From NCBI GenBank assembly GCA_035764725.1, contig DASTYT010000083.1, positions 1 to 37,822 of the forward strand: DNA of 37,822 nucleotides, read 5' to 3'. Positions 27,655 to 36,422 of the stretch are shown here, piece after piece. Under the pieces are notes generated by a model that was not told the origin of the DNA, ran no database searches, and saw only the letters and a program-made list of their open reading frames with translations. The stretch is from Candidatus Methylomirabilota bacterium. GTDB lineage: Bacteria; Methylomirabilota; Methylomirabilia; Rokubacteriales; CSP1-6. Position numbers and translations under genes: made by a program. How positions within the stretch are numbered: the stretch's first letter is position 1; each line of letters starts with the position of its first letter.

Positions 27655-28593
27655 ATGGCCCCCATCATGCCCACGATCACGCAGATCACCGCCGGCCTCC
27701 GCTTCCCCGAGGGCCCGGTCGCGATGCCCGACGGATCCATCGTCTTGGTGGAGATCGAGCGCCGCACGCTCTCCCGCGTCACGCCGGACGGGAAGGTTCG
27801 CGTGATCGCCAATCTGGGCGGCGGGCCGAACGGCGCCGCCATGGGGCCCAACGGCAAGATCTACGTCACCAACAACGGCGGCCTCAAGTTCATCGACCGG
27901 CCGGGGAAGCTCTTTCCCGTCGCCCAGGCCGACGACTACACGACGGGCAGCATCCAGATCGTCGATCCGGAGTCGGGCAAGTTCGAGACGCTCTACGACC
28001 GCTGCGATGGCCGGCGGCTCAACGGGCCGAACGATCTCGTGTTCGACGGCGCGGGCGGCTTCTGGTTCACCGATCTCGGCAAGACGCGCGAGCGCGACTC
28101 GGACCGCGGCGTCGTCTACTACGCAAAGGCCGACGGCTCCATGATCAAGGAAGCCATCTTCCCCCTCGAGCGGCCCAACGGGATCGGGCTCTCACCGGAC
28201 GAGAAGACCCTCTACGTGGTGGAGACGCCCACCGCGCGCTGCTGGTCGTTCAAGATCTCCGCCTCCGGCGAGATCGACTCCGCCAACGGCCCCTACCGTG
28301 GCGAGAAGGGCAAGGTCGTGGTGGGCCTGCCCGGCTATCAGATGTTCGACTCGCTCGCCGTGGACGGCGAGGGGCATGTCTGCGCGGCCACGCTGATCAC
28401 CGGAGCGGTCTCGGACATCTGGCCGGACGGCAGCCGCGTGGACCAGTACATGCTGCCGGACATGATGGTGACCAACGTGTGCTTCGGCGGCCCCGGTCTC
28501 CGCACCGCCTACGCCACGCTGTCGATGGGCGGGACGCTGGTCTCGTTCGAGTGGCCGCGGGCCGGCCTGCCGCTGCGCTACCTCAACCGCTAG
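27655..28593 (+). CDS. SMP-30 / gluconolactonase family protein
   Basis: A 312-aa six-bladed beta-propeller of the SMP-30/LRE family. The ATG at 27655 follows GAGGAG. Landmarks: LRFPEGPVAMPDGSIVLVEIERRTLSRV (metal-ligand Glu), NGAAMGPNGKIYVTNNGG, RLNGPNDLVFDGAGGFWFTDLG (metal-ligand Asn), PNGIGLSPDEKTLYVVET and FDSLAVDGEGHVCAATL (metal-ligand Asp). These enzymes hydrolyse lactones such as aldonolactones. The neighbouring LLM oxidoreductase could produce the lactone, since F420 sugar-phosphate dehydrogenases do so, but this link is only a suggestion. Confidence 0.92.
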   Translation: MAPIMPTITQITAGLRFPEGPVAMPDGSIVLVEIERRTLSRVTPDGKVRVIANLGGGPNGAAMGPNGKIYVTNNGGLKFIDRPGKLFPVAQADDYTTGSIQIVDPESGKFETLYDRCDGRRLNGPNDLVFDGAGGFWFTDLGKTRERDSDRGVVYYAKADGSMIKEAIFPLERPNGIGLSPDEKTLYVVETPTARCWSFKISASGEIDSANGPYRGEKGKVVVGLPGYQMFDSLAVDGEGHVCAATLITGAVSDIWPDGSRVDQYMLPDMMVTNVCFGGPGLRTAYATLSMGGTLVSFEWPRAGLPLRYLNR

Positions 28594-28601
28594 CGCGCGC
28601 C

Positions 28602-29234
28602 CTACCCGCCCCGCACGTAGCGCTTCGTCACCAACCGCAGGTGATCGCGGAAGTGCGGCGTGAGTCGCGTCGTCCAGTCGCTCTGCCGCGCCTGCTTCCA
28701 TTCTGCGCTCTCGACGACCGACGGCGACGTCAGGTGGTAGAGCGCCACGTACTTCCGGTTCCCTGAGCGACCGCGGAAGCGCCGCGCGCAGAGCACGCCG
28801 GGCACGGCGGCCAACGCGGGGATGTGCTCCTTGTCGTACCACTCGTTGAACTCGGCCTCGAGTTCCGGGGCGATGTTCATGGCGTTGAGGAGCAGCCCGC
28901 CCGCGTCCGGCGGCGGGAGCTGATCGCCGGGCAGGATCTGCGTGCCCTCGTAGCGCAGCAGCATCTCCACCTTGCTCGTCATGCGCTTGGACCAGATGGA
29001 GAGGTTCTGGCCGCCGATGGCCCGATAGGCCGGGCTGTCCATCACCTCGACGGTCTCGAGGTCATAGGTCGCCAGCGAGATCTTGCCACCCTCGACGCCG
29101 ATCCAGCGCCGGCAGAGCAGGAAGCCGGGCACGCGCTCGCGCTCGGGGATGTGCTCGAGGTCGTACCAGTCGTGGAACTCGTCCTCGGCGGTGGGAGCGA
29201 AGTTCATCGCGGCGATCAGAGCGCCCTTGGCCAT
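28602..29234 (-). CDS. Duplicated dimeric alpha/beta-barrel protein (EthD/DUF4286-like)
   Basis: A 210-aa paralogue of the protein at 18289-18915, again with two units: ALIAAMNFAPTAEDEFHDWYDLEHIPERERVPGFLLCRRW and LLLNAMNIAPELEAEFNEWYDKEHIPALAAVPGVLCARRF, each followed by a short YDLE- or YHLTSP-type strand. The FxxWYDxEHIPxxxxVPG motif is strong. AGGAGG precedes the ATG. Function is unknown. It faces away from the MFS gene, with 37 bases between them. Confidence 0.82.
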   Translation of the reverse strand: MAKGALIAAMNFAPTAEDEFHDWYDLEHIPERERVPGFLLCRRWIGVEGGKISLATYDLETVEVMDSPAYRAIGGQNLSIWSKRMTSKVEMLLRYEGTQILPGDQLPPPDAGGLLLNAMNIAPELEAEFNEWYDKEHIPALAAVPGVLCARRFRGRSGNRKYVALYHLTSPSVVESAEWKQARQSDWTTRLTPHFRDHLRLVTKRYVRGG

Positions 29235-29271
29235 GGTGATCCTCCTCTCGGGGACCCGATTCCATCATAGA

Positions 29272-30531
29272 ATGCCCGCCGAGGACAACGACGTCCCCGT
29301 GATCCTGGCCCCCTTTCGCGTGCGGTCCTTCCGCTTCCAGTGGCCCGCCGACCTCCTCACCTCGCTCGCGTTCGAGATGGAGACGGTCATCCTCTCCTGG
29401 TACGTGATGGTGGAGACGGGCTCGGTGCTCCTGCTCACCACGTTCGCCTCGCTGCTCTTCCTCGGCACGCTCGCCGCGCCCATGTTCGGCGTGCTGAGCG
29501 ACCGCCTCGGCGCGCGGAATCTGCTGGCGGTGATGCGCGTGGTCTACACCGCGCTCGCCGCGCTGCTGATGCTGCTCGCCTTCTCCGGCCGGCTGAGCCC
29601 ACTCTGGGCCTTCGTCGTTGCGGTGCCCGCCGGCATTGTGCGGCCCAACGACCAGGTGCTGCGGAACATCCTCGTGGGCGAGACCATGCCGGCCCCGCAG
29701 CTCATGGGCGCGCTGGGGCTCTCGCGCGCCACCATGGACTCTGCCCGCGTGGTCGGCTCGCTCGCGGGCGCGGGGCTCTTCGCCGCGCTCGGCCTGGGCT
29801 CCGCCTACGTGCTGGTGGTGGCGCTCTACGCCGCCAGCTTTGTGCTGACGCTCGGCATGTCGCAGCGCCGTCCCGTGCCCGTGCCCGTGGGCGAGGAGCC
29901 GGCCGCGGGAGACGCTGTCGCCGGCGTCTCGGGCCTGCACGATCTGATCGAGGGCCTGCTCCACGTCTGGCGCACCCCCGCGCTCGTCAGCGCCCTCTGG
30001 CTGGCCTTCCTCATCAACCTCACCGCCTACCCGATCTCGGGCGGGCTCCTCGCCTACATCGCACGCGCCGTCTACCACACGGACGCGACCGGCCTCGGCC
30101 GGCTGGCCGCCAGCTTCTCGCTGGGCGCGCTGGTGGGCTCGGTCGCGTTCGTGCTGACGGGCGGGCCGCGGCGCCCCGAGCGCGCCATGCTCGTCCACGC
30201 CACGCTCTGGTACGGGGTGCTGCTGGCCTTTGGCTTCGTGGGGACACTGGGCGGCGGCATGGTGGCGCTGTTCCTCGCCGGCGTCGTGCAGAGCGTGGCG
30301 ATGATCTCGCTCGCGGCGTGGCTGCTCATCGTGGTGGACGACCGCTTCCGCGGGCGCGTGATGGGCGTCCGGATGCTGGCGGTGTACGGGCTGCCGCTCG
30401 GCCTCATGGCCGCCGGCGCGCTGATCGACCTGATCGGCTACACGCCGACCATCGCCGCGCTCACCGTCACCGGGCTCGTCTTCACCGCGCTGATCGGGCT
30501 GCGGTGGCGCGCTGCGCTCTGGTCAGCGTAG
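29272..30531 (+). CDS. MFS transporter
   Basis: A 419-aa membrane protein with about 12 hydrophobic helices. The family A-motif between helices 2 and 3 is GVLSDRLGARNLLAVMR. The open frame begins at 29083, but the part before 29272 is antisense to the upstream gene; ATG at 29272 is followed by APFRVRSFRFQWPADLLTSLAFEMETVILSWYVM, an MFS_3-like (enterobactin exporter/EntS-type) N-terminus. A central loop (RRPVPVPVGEEPAAGD) divides the two halves. The cargo is unknown. It ends inside the convergent dehydrogenase gene by nine bases. Confidence 0.9.
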   Translation: MPAEDNDVPVILAPFRVRSFRFQWPADLLTSLAFEMETVILSWYVMVETGSVLLLTTFASLLFLGTLAAPMFGVLSDRLGARNLLAVMRVVYTALAALLMLLAFSGRLSPLWAFVVAVPAGIVRPNDQVLRNILVGETMPAPQLMGALGLSRATMDSARVVGSLAGAGLFAALGLGSAYVLVVALYAASFVLTLGMSQRRPVPVPVGEEPAAGDAVAGVSGLHDLIEGLLHVWRTPALVSALWLAFLINLTAYPISGGLLAYIARAVYHTDATGLGRLAASFSLGALVGSVAFVLTGGPRRPERAMLVHATLWYGVLLAFGFVGTLGGGMVALFLAGVVQSVAMISLAAWLLIVVDDRFRGRVMGVRMLAVYGLPLGLMAAGALIDLIGYTPTIAALTVTGLVFTALIGLRWRAALWSA

Positions 30532-31614
30532 GGTCACGAGCGGCGGGAGGCCCAGCTCGGCCGTGCACTGGCCGAACCACTCGATGACCTCGCGGTGGAG
30601 CGGGATGCCGTGGGCGCGGCGCTCCGCCGCCTCCTCGGCCTCGAGCAGGCCCGGATAGAGCACGCGCTCCTCGCCGGGCGCCGGCGGCGCGGTACGCAAA
30701 GTTCGGAGCGTCTCGTCCATCGTGTCCTTGAAGCGCTCGAGGTCGGTGAAGGCCTCGATGTGATACGCAGCGAACTGATTCTTCGAGCCGCTCGCCGCGT
30801 TCAGCATGGTCGGCACCGAGCCGGAGAGCATGGTGGCGAGCACCTCGGCCATCAGCGCGAAGCCGTAGCCCTTGTGCGAGCCCTGCTCGCGCGTGCCGCC
30901 CAGTGGGGCCTGGAAGAAGTCGTCACGGTCGAAGACGGGCTTCTCCTCCATGATCGGCGTGCCTTCCTTGTCCGTGACCCAGCCGGGCAGAAGCGGCGAG
31001 CCCACGCGCATGGCGAGGCCGATCTTGTTCCCCGCGATGGCGGAGGTGGCGGCGTCGAAGAGGAGCGGCGCCTCGCGTCGCGCCGGCGCGGCGAGCGCGA
31101 TGGGATTGGTGCCCAGCATCGGCTTTGCCGCGAACGTGGGCACCACGCGGAGCCCGGCGGCGGTGAAGCAGGCGCCCACCATGTCGGCCTGCGCCGCCTG
31201 CATCGCGTAATGGCCGATGGCGCCGAAGTGGCCGGCGTTGTAGACGGTGACGATGCCAACGCCGACCTTCCGCGCCTTTTCCATGGCGAGGCGCATGGCC
31301 TTGGGCCCCACGATGATGCCGAGCCGGCGCTCGGCGTCGATGACGGCGGTGCCCGGCGCCTCGCGCATCACCTTCCAGCCCGGCCGGGGGTCGAGCTTGC
31401 CCGCCTTGTAGTCGCGCACGTACTGGCGGAGCATGTTCGACACGCCGTGCGTCTCCACGCCGCGGAGATCGGTGGTGGTGAGGACGTCGGCCCCCTCTGC
31501 CGCGTCCTCGGGCGTGAGCCCCATCTTGCCGAAGATCTCGGTGACGGACTTGCGCAGCGCCGCCTCAGCGACCAGTACCTGATCCTTCACCGGGACCTTG
31601 AAGCGCTCGAGCAT
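30523..31614 (-). CDS. Malate/L-lactate dehydrogenase family oxidoreductase (Ldh type 2)
   Basis: The ATG at 31614 is preceded by AGGAG and gives 363 aa; the open frame beyond it is not needed. The product belongs to the NAD(P)-dependent family that includes MdhII, ureidoglycolate dehydrogenase and 2,3-diketogulonate reductase. Landmarks: ADVLTTTDLRGVETHGVSNML with the catalytic His, VYNAGHFGAIGHYAMQAAQADMVGACFTAAG, PMLGTNPIALAAPARREAPLLFDAATSAIAGNKI and GSHKGYGFALMAEVLATMLSG. It oxidises a 2-hydroxy acid or reduces a 2-keto acid. It is divergent from the hydrolase at 31649. Confidence 0.93.
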   Translation of the reverse strand: MLERFKVPVKDQVLVAEAALRKSVTEIFGKMGLTPEDAAEGADVLTTTDLRGVETHGVSNMLRQYVRDYKAGKLDPRPGWKVMREAPGTAVIDAERRLGIIVGPKAMRLAMEKARKVGVGIVTVYNAGHFGAIGHYAMQAAQADMVGACFTAAGLRVVPTFAAKPMLGTNPIALAAPARREAPLLFDAATSAIAGNKIGLAMRVGSPLLPGWVTDKEGTPIMEEKPVFDRDDFFQAPLGGTREQGSHKGYGFALMAEVLATMLSGSVPTMLNAASGSKNQFAAYHIEAFTDLERFKDTMDETLRTLRTAPPAPGEERVLYPGLLEAEEAAERRAHGIPLHREVIEWFGQCTAELGLPPLVTLR

Positions 31615-31632
31615 GGGGGCGTTCTCCTTTGG

Positions 31633-31638
31633 TAGCAT
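31633..31638 (+). promoter_or_regulatory. -10-like element before the alpha/beta hydrolase
   Basis: TAGCAT lies ten bases before the GTG start at 31649, in the 34-base space between two divergent genes. Its spacing is longer than in the other leaderless candidates, so it is weaker. Confidence 0.25.
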
Positions 31639-31648
31639 CCTAGCCGTT

Positions 31649-32455
31649 GTGACCATCGATCGCACCCCGCGCATGGCCGTTCACCGGAGCGGCCGCGGGC
31701 CCGACCTCGTCCTCTTCCACGGGGGCATGGGGTCCTGGAAGCACTGGTCGCGCAACGTGGGGCCACTGTCGGAGCGCTTCACCGTCCACGCCCTCGACCA
31801 TCCGGCCTACGGGAACTCGGCGTCCATACCTCGCGAGACCACGGGCCCGCAGTACCTCGAGCTGATGCACGAGCTGTTCGTCGAGGCCTTCCCCGGCACG
31901 GCGCCGCTCCGGTTCGCCGGCTTCTCCTTCGGCGGCGCCATCGCGGCCAAGCTCGCCTGGCGCCTGGCCCCGCGCGTCACCCATCTCTGCCTGGTCTCGC
32001 CCGCGGGCTTCCCGCCGCGCAAGTTCGGCGAGCGCCCCACGCGGAGCTACAAGGAGGCGGGCGACGACGAGCGGCTCTTCCGCGAGATCTGCCGGCACAA
32101 TCTTCTCGTCAACATGCTGAGCGACCCCGCCAGCATCAGCGAGGAGACGCTCGACATCCAGGCGGACTGCGTGCGGCGAACCAGGTTCAACAGTCGAAAA
32201 GTCAGCGCCGGCGGCACGCTGCTGACCGACCTCGCGGCGCTGACGAGCCTGCCGGAGCCCCCCTGCCGGGTCCGTCTGCTCTGGGGCGAGGGCGACGATT
32301 CGGCGTTCCGGCCGGCGGCGAAGCTGATCGGCGAGGTGCGCGAGGCCGTGGGCGGCACGCTCGACGTGCACCGCGTCCCGCGCGCGGGGCACTGGTCGGC
32401 CTACGAGAACGCGCCCGAGGTGAACCGGCTGATGCTGGAGTTCTTCTCGAGCTGA
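31649..32455 (+). CDS. Alpha/beta hydrolase
   Basis: A 268-aa cytoplasmic hydrolase from a GTG start; an ATG at 31673 is the alternative. Features: LVLFHGGMGSWKHWSRN (oxyanion HGG), ALDHPAYGNSAS, nucleophile elbow GFSFGGAIAAKLAW, the acid in LLWGEGDDSAF and the catalytic His in RAGHWSAYENAPEVN. This is the common fold of meta-cleavage product hydrolases, lactonases and esterases. The neighbouring Ldh-type dehydrogenase and LLM monooxygenase suggest a small catabolic cluster, but no substrate can be named. No signal peptide is visible. Confidence 0.88.
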   Translation: MTIDRTPRMAVHRSGRGPDLVLFHGGMGSWKHWSRNVGPLSERFTVHALDHPAYGNSASIPRETTGPQYLELMHELFVEAFPGTAPLRFAGFSFGGAIAAKLAWRLAPRVTHLCLVSPAGFPPRKFGERPTRSYKEAGDDERLFREICRHNLLVNMLSDPASISEETLDIQADCVRRTRFNSRKVSAGGTLLTDLAALTSLPEPPCRVRLLWGEGDDSAFRPAAKLIGEVREAVGGTLDVHRVPRAGHWSAYENAPEVNRLMLEFFSS

Positions 32456-32461
32456 GCCGGC

Positions 32462-33610
32462 CTACCGGCTGAACGCGGGCATCACCTCGGCGGCGAAGCG
32501 CTCGAGCTGCTCGACCATCATGGCGCGCGGCACGCCGATGGGCCAGCCGAGCATGACGTGGTCGAGGCCGGGGTACTTGGCCTCCAGCTCCTTGAGATAG
32601 CCCACGATGTCGTGCGCGGGGCCACAGAGCCAGGAGCGGTTGCGCACGCCGTCCTCGAGCGAGGCCGTGGTCGGCGACTGGGGGCGGCGCGCCGCCACCG
32701 CCTTGGCGTGCTCCTCGCTGTAGCGCAGCATGCCGAGGGGCGCCATCACCTTGGCGTGCTCCTCGAAGTAGGGCCGGGCACGGCGGATCGCGCCCTCCAC
32801 GGTGTCGTCGAGGCACATGCGGAAGCCGAGGATCAGATCCTCGCCCAGCGCGCGGTCGCGGCCGTGGCGGCGCCCCGCCTCCTGATAGTCGCGCACCCAG
32901 CGCTGCACCAGCTCCTCCGCGGTGGCGGAGATGACGCCCTTGATCCCGTGCCGCGCCATGAACTCGAGCCCGCGCGCGCCGCCGCTCACGATGGGCTGCC
33001 ACACCTCCACCGGCTGGCGAAGCGGCCGCGGCACCAGCGAGATCTCGCGGAGCGTGTAGCCGCGATACGGCACCTCGGGCGGGATCGTGTAGTGCCTGCC
33101 CCGGTGCGCGAACGATTCCTCGCGCAGGGCCTTCAGGATCACCTCGACTTGCTCCTCGAACAGCTCGCGATTGGCTTCGGCGTCCAGCATCGGGTTGCCG
33201 AAGGTCTCCACTTCCCTGCTGTGGTATCCGCGCCCCACGCCGAAGACCACGCGACCCTTGGTGAGGATGTCGGCGACGGCGTAGTCCTCGGCCAGGCGCA
33301 GCGGATGCCAGGTCGGCACCACGTTGAACGCGCAGCCGAACTTGATCCGCTGGGTGCGATGGGCGAGATCGACCGCCAGCATGGGAATGTTCGGGATGCA
33401 TTCCCAGCCCTCGTGCTGGAAGTGGTGCTCGGCCATCCAGAACGTCTCGTAGCCGAGCCGATCCGCGGCCTGAGCCACCGTGGCTGCCGAGTCGAACGAC
33501 TCGATCAGGCGCGTATTGGGATAGCGCCGGTCGTCCGCGGGCACGCCGTCGAGCCCGCAGCCCTCCAGCTCGATGTGGCCGACGTAGAGGGTAGAGAAGC
33601 GCGTGATCAT
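32462..33610 (-). CDS. LLM-class flavin-dependent monooxygenase
   Basis: A 382-aa luciferase-like protein, longer than the other two in the window. Landmarks: RFSTLYVGHIELEG, FDSAATVAQAADRLGYETFWMAEHHFQHEGWECIPN, AFNVVPTWHPLRLAEDYAVADILTKGRVVFGVGRGYHSREVETFGNP and RPLRQPVEVWQPIVSGGARGLEFMARHGIKG. The AEHHF and GVGRGYHSREVE blocks are typical of FMN-dependent monooxygenases fed by a flavin reductase; no reductase gene is adjacent. Its ATG overlaps the methyltransferase stop (ATGA), so both are co-translated. Confidence 0.92.
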   Translation of the reverse strand: MITRFSTLYVGHIELEGCGLDGVPADDRRYPNTRLIESFDSAATVAQAADRLGYETFWMAEHHFQHEGWECIPNIPMLAVDLAHRTQRIKFGCAFNVVPTWHPLRLAEDYAVADILTKGRVVFGVGRGYHSREVETFGNPMLDAEANRELFEEQVEVILKALREESFAHRGRHYTIPPEVPYRGYTLREISLVPRPLRQPVEVWQPIVSGGARGLEFMARHGIKGVISATAEELVQRWVRDYQEAGRRHGRDRALGEDLILGFRMCLDDTVEGAIRRARPYFEEHAKVMAPLGMLRYSEEHAKAVAARRPQSPTTASLEDGVRNRSWLCGPAHDIVGYLKELEAKYPGLDHVMLGWPIGVPRAMMVEQLERFAAEVMPAFSR

Positions 33611-34389
33611 GCGAGGCCGCGCACCGCCAAGGCCTTGGCTCGCAGCGTAAAGGGGCCCGGCGCCCCGACAGCCCGCAGGCGCGCCTCGAGCCCGGACCGC
33701 AGCGCCGAGCGCTGCGCGGGATCCAGCGTCGCGATGTAGGCGCCCGTAGGACCGACACCGGTCTCCTGCGGCCGCCAGTAGTCATCGAACGAGGCGAAGT
33801 CCGTGATGATCTCGAGCGGGCGCTCCTCCACCTCGCGAAAGCCGGCTGACTGCCAGAGCGCCGTCAGCTGTCCCGGCTGGCCCAAGGGCCGACGACGCTT
33901 CGGTTCCGCGGCGGGATCCAGCTCGACCGCCACGTCCCAGAACAGCGACGTCATCTCCAGCCCGCGCGCATCCCAGGTGCAGACGGCCCCCGTCCCGCCT
34001 GATCGGACCACGCGCCGCAGCTCGCTCGCCGCCTTCGCCGCGTCCGGGATGAAGTGAAACACCAGGCAAGACAGCGCGCAGTCGAACGACTCGTCGGGAT
34101 AGGGCAAGGCCTGCGCGTCCCCCACGTCGAACGACGCGCGGGCGTCGTTGATCCGCGCACGCGCGTGCTCCACGAAGGCGGCCACGGGATCGATGCCGAC
34201 GATCTCCGCGCGGCGGGTCATGCCGGCCAAGGTCTTGGTGAGGGAGCCCGTCCCGCATCCGACGTCGAGCACACGCCCGGGATCGCCGACCTTGGCGAAC
34301 TCGGCCAGGAGCGGCGCGAGGCGAATGCTCCAGCGCCCCATGAAGCCTTCGTAGGCCAGGGCGTCGGTGAACAGGGGCTTCGCGCTCAT
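33607..34389 (-). CDS. Class I SAM-dependent methyltransferase
   Basis: The ATG at 34389 gives a 260-aa protein; the upstream open frame is shadow. The Rossmann-like SAM fold is clear: motif I GRVLDVGCGTGSLTKTLAG, motif II EIVGIDPVAAFVEHARARI, DVGDAQALPYPDESFDCALSCLVFHFIPDAAKAASELRRVVRSGGTGAVCTWD. The layout is that of UbiE/Methyltransf_11 enzymes acting on small molecules. The substrate is unknown; coupling with the LLM monooxygenase suggests they modify the same compound. Confidence 0.9.
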   Translation of the reverse strand: MSAKPLFTDALAYEGFMGRWSIRLAPLLAEFAKVGDPGRVLDVGCGTGSLTKTLAGMTRRAEIVGIDPVAAFVEHARARINDARASFDVGDAQALPYPDESFDCALSCLVFHFIPDAAKAASELRRVVRSGGTGAVCTWDARGLEMTSLFWDVAVELDPAAEPKRRRPLGQPGQLTALWQSAGFREVEERPLEIITDFASFDDYWRPQETGVGPTGAYIATLDPAQRSALRSGLEARLRAVGAPGPFTLRAKALAVRGLA

Positions 34390-34514
34390 CGGCCAAAGAT
34401 AACGTAGTCGTCGCGATTTCGCTTGACAGGTTCTGGAGACGGGCTTTTCGGCAAGCGAGCACGATCTTTCGACGGCCGCTACCTGGCGCTCAGTCAGCCA
34501 GCGAGCCCGAATGA

Positions 34515-35553
34515 TTTCCGTCATTCGCGTCCGCGTGGAGCAACGGCTTCCGCTCGTGTGCGGAGTGGCTGGCCTGGCGTGTGGGCCTCGATATCGTGGC
34601 CGCACGCGAACGGGTACGAATCGCCCGTGCCCTGGGGACTCTTCCGATCCTGGCGGGCGCGTTGGAGCGAGGCGACCTCTCATATACCAAGGTGCGGGCG
34701 CTGACTCGGATCGCGACTCCGGAGAATGAAGCGCGGCTGCTCACGATGGGACGCACCAACACGGCCGAGCAGATCGGTCGGATCGTCCGAAGCAGGCGGA
34801 TGCTCGACGGAGCCGCCGAGCGTCGAGAAGCGAAGCGTCAGCATGAGAGCCGTGCTCTGAGTGCCTATCGGGAAGAAAGCGGGATGGTCGTGATCCACGG
34901 GCGCCTCGACCCCGAAGGCGGCGCGGTGTTCATGCAGGCCCTGGCCGCCGCCCAGGATGCGCTCTACCGACGGTCCAAGGAAGCCGCAGGGCCCTCACGG
35001 GCCGCTCCACCAACGCCCACCTACCTGCAGCAGAACGCGGACGCACTGACACTGCTGGCGGAGGCTGCTCTGCACCACGAGCTCGACCCCGGTGCTCCCG
35101 GGGAGCGCTATCAAGTGGTGCTTCATGTCGACGATACCGTGCTGGCGTCCCCAGACGCGGTGGGCGAGTCGATGCTGGACGGAACCCACGCTTCCGCGGA
35201 AGCGTCCGAGCGACTCAGCTGTGACGCCAGCCGCACATGGATGCGGCATGACTCGGAAGGCAACGTCCTCGAGGTAGGGAGGCGGACACGGACGATTCCC
35301 CCAGCCCTGCGCCGGGCGCTATTGCACCGTGATCAGGGGTGCCGCTTCCCCCGGGTGCGGCCTCCGGTTCGTCCAGGGGCATCACATCCAACACTGGGCT
35401 CATGGAGGACCGACCACGCTGGCCAACCTCGTACTCCTGTGCCGTCGGCACCACCGGGCGGTGCACGAGGACGGATACCGTATCACTCGCGAAGAGGATG
35501 GGAAGCTGACGTTCCTTCGCCCAGACGGCCGGCCGCTGCCCGAGTCACCCTGA
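34515..35553 (+). pseudogene. DUF222 / HNH endonuclease family protein, frameshifted and 5'-truncated
   Basis: Coding similarity to the DUF222-HNH (13E12 repeat) family starts after an in-frame TGA at 34512 with SAWSNGFRSCAEWLAWRVGLDIVAARERVRIARALG and RGDLSYTKVRALTRIATPENE. The frame holds to RDQGCRF near 35348, then a run of five C (35348-35352) shifts it. In the next frame the HNH nuclease continues correctly: PGCGLRFVQGHHIQHWAHGGPTTLANLVLLCRRHHRAVHEDGY to the stop at 35553. Removing one C restores the gene. The N-terminal 80-100 residues usual for the family are missing. The gene is probably dead, unless the C run is a sequencing error. Such families are frequent in mobile DNA. Confidence 0.8.
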
Positions 35554-35562
35554 TCAGGAGCC

Positions 35563-36381
35563 CTAGTAGTACACGCTCCGGCTCTGCCCTCCCGAGGCCA
35601 CGATCAGCTCGCCGGTGACGGCCCACGCCTTGTCGGAGCAGAGGAAGGCGGTGACGTAGGCGACCTCGCTCGCGTCGATCATGCGACATACGGCGTTACC
35701 CCTGGGCGAGTCCGGCACGTAGTCCAGGCGCTCCGCCTCGGCCGCGTCCACGCCCAACTCTTTGGCGCGGGCGGCGAGCAGGCGCGGCGTGCGCTCCGTG
35801 CGGGTGATGCCGGGATGCACGCAGTTCACGGTGATGCCGAAGCGGCCGAGCTGCACGGCCAGGGTCTTGCTCAGGTGCACCAGGGACGTGTTGCGGGCGC
35901 CGCCGGAGAGATTGCCGGCGTTGCGCGCGTTGAGGCCGCTGATGTTGATGATGCGGCCCCACTTCTGCTCCTTCATGAACGGGATGGCGGCACGGCAGCA
36001 GCGGAGGGCGCCCACGTACTTCACGTTGAAGTCGTGGAGGAGGTCCTCGTCCACGAGATTCTCGATGGGGCCGGTGGCGCTGGGGGAGCCGCCCGGCGGC
36101 GAGCCGGAGTTCACGAGGATGTTGAGGCCGCCGAGCTGGGCGGCGGCCTGGGCCACCATGCCGTCGACCTCGGCGCGATTGGTCACGTCCGCGGGGATGG
36201 CGATGACGCGGCGGCCGGTCTCGGCGGCCAGCTCGCCCGCCGCCTTCTCCAGCACGTCCTTGGTGCGCGACACCACGGCCACGTCCGCGCCCTCGCGGGC
36301 CAGCTCACGCGCGATGGCCTTGCCGATGCCGAGGCTGCCGCCGGTGACGATGGCCTTCTTGCCCTTGAGCCCGAGATCCAT
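35563..36381 (-). CDS. SDR-family oxidoreductase with altered active site
   Basis: The 272-aa protein has the SDR Rossmann fold: KKAIVTGGSLGIGKAIARELAREGADVAVVSR (TGxxxGIG), DVTNRAEVD, LNILVNSG in place of NNAG, and the catalytic Ser148 in GRIINISGLNARN. At the YxxxK site the sequence is GGARNTSLVHLSKTLA; Lys172 is present but Val168 occupies the usual Tyr place. Classical dehydrogenase activity is therefore doubtful, or a different residue serves. An ARN-x-LV-x-x-x-K subgroup of SDRs is known to me from sequence families but not by function. No partner gene overlaps it. Confidence 0.88.
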   Translation of the reverse strand: MDLGLKGKKAIVTGGSLGIGKAIARELAREGADVAVVSRTKDVLEKAAGELAAETGRRVIAIPADVTNRAEVDGMVAQAAAQLGGLNILVNSGSPPGGSPSATGPIENLVDEDLLHDFNVKYVGALRCCRAAIPFMKEQKWGRIINISGLNARNAGNLSGGARNTSLVHLSKTLAVQLGRFGITVNCVHPGITRTERTPRLLAARAKELGVDAAEAERLDYVPDSPRGNAVCRMIDASEVAYVTAFLCSDKAWAVTGELIVASGGQSRSVYY

Positions 36382-36422
36382 GGTGTTCTCCCCCTAGACC
36401 GGTTGTGCCACAATACCGGCCC

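Noticed and set aside
34512..34514. TGA before the DUF222 fragment as a third selenocysteine codon
   Set aside because: No conserved Cys is expected there, the sequence upstream in this frame is not DUF222-like, and the gene carries another frameshift.
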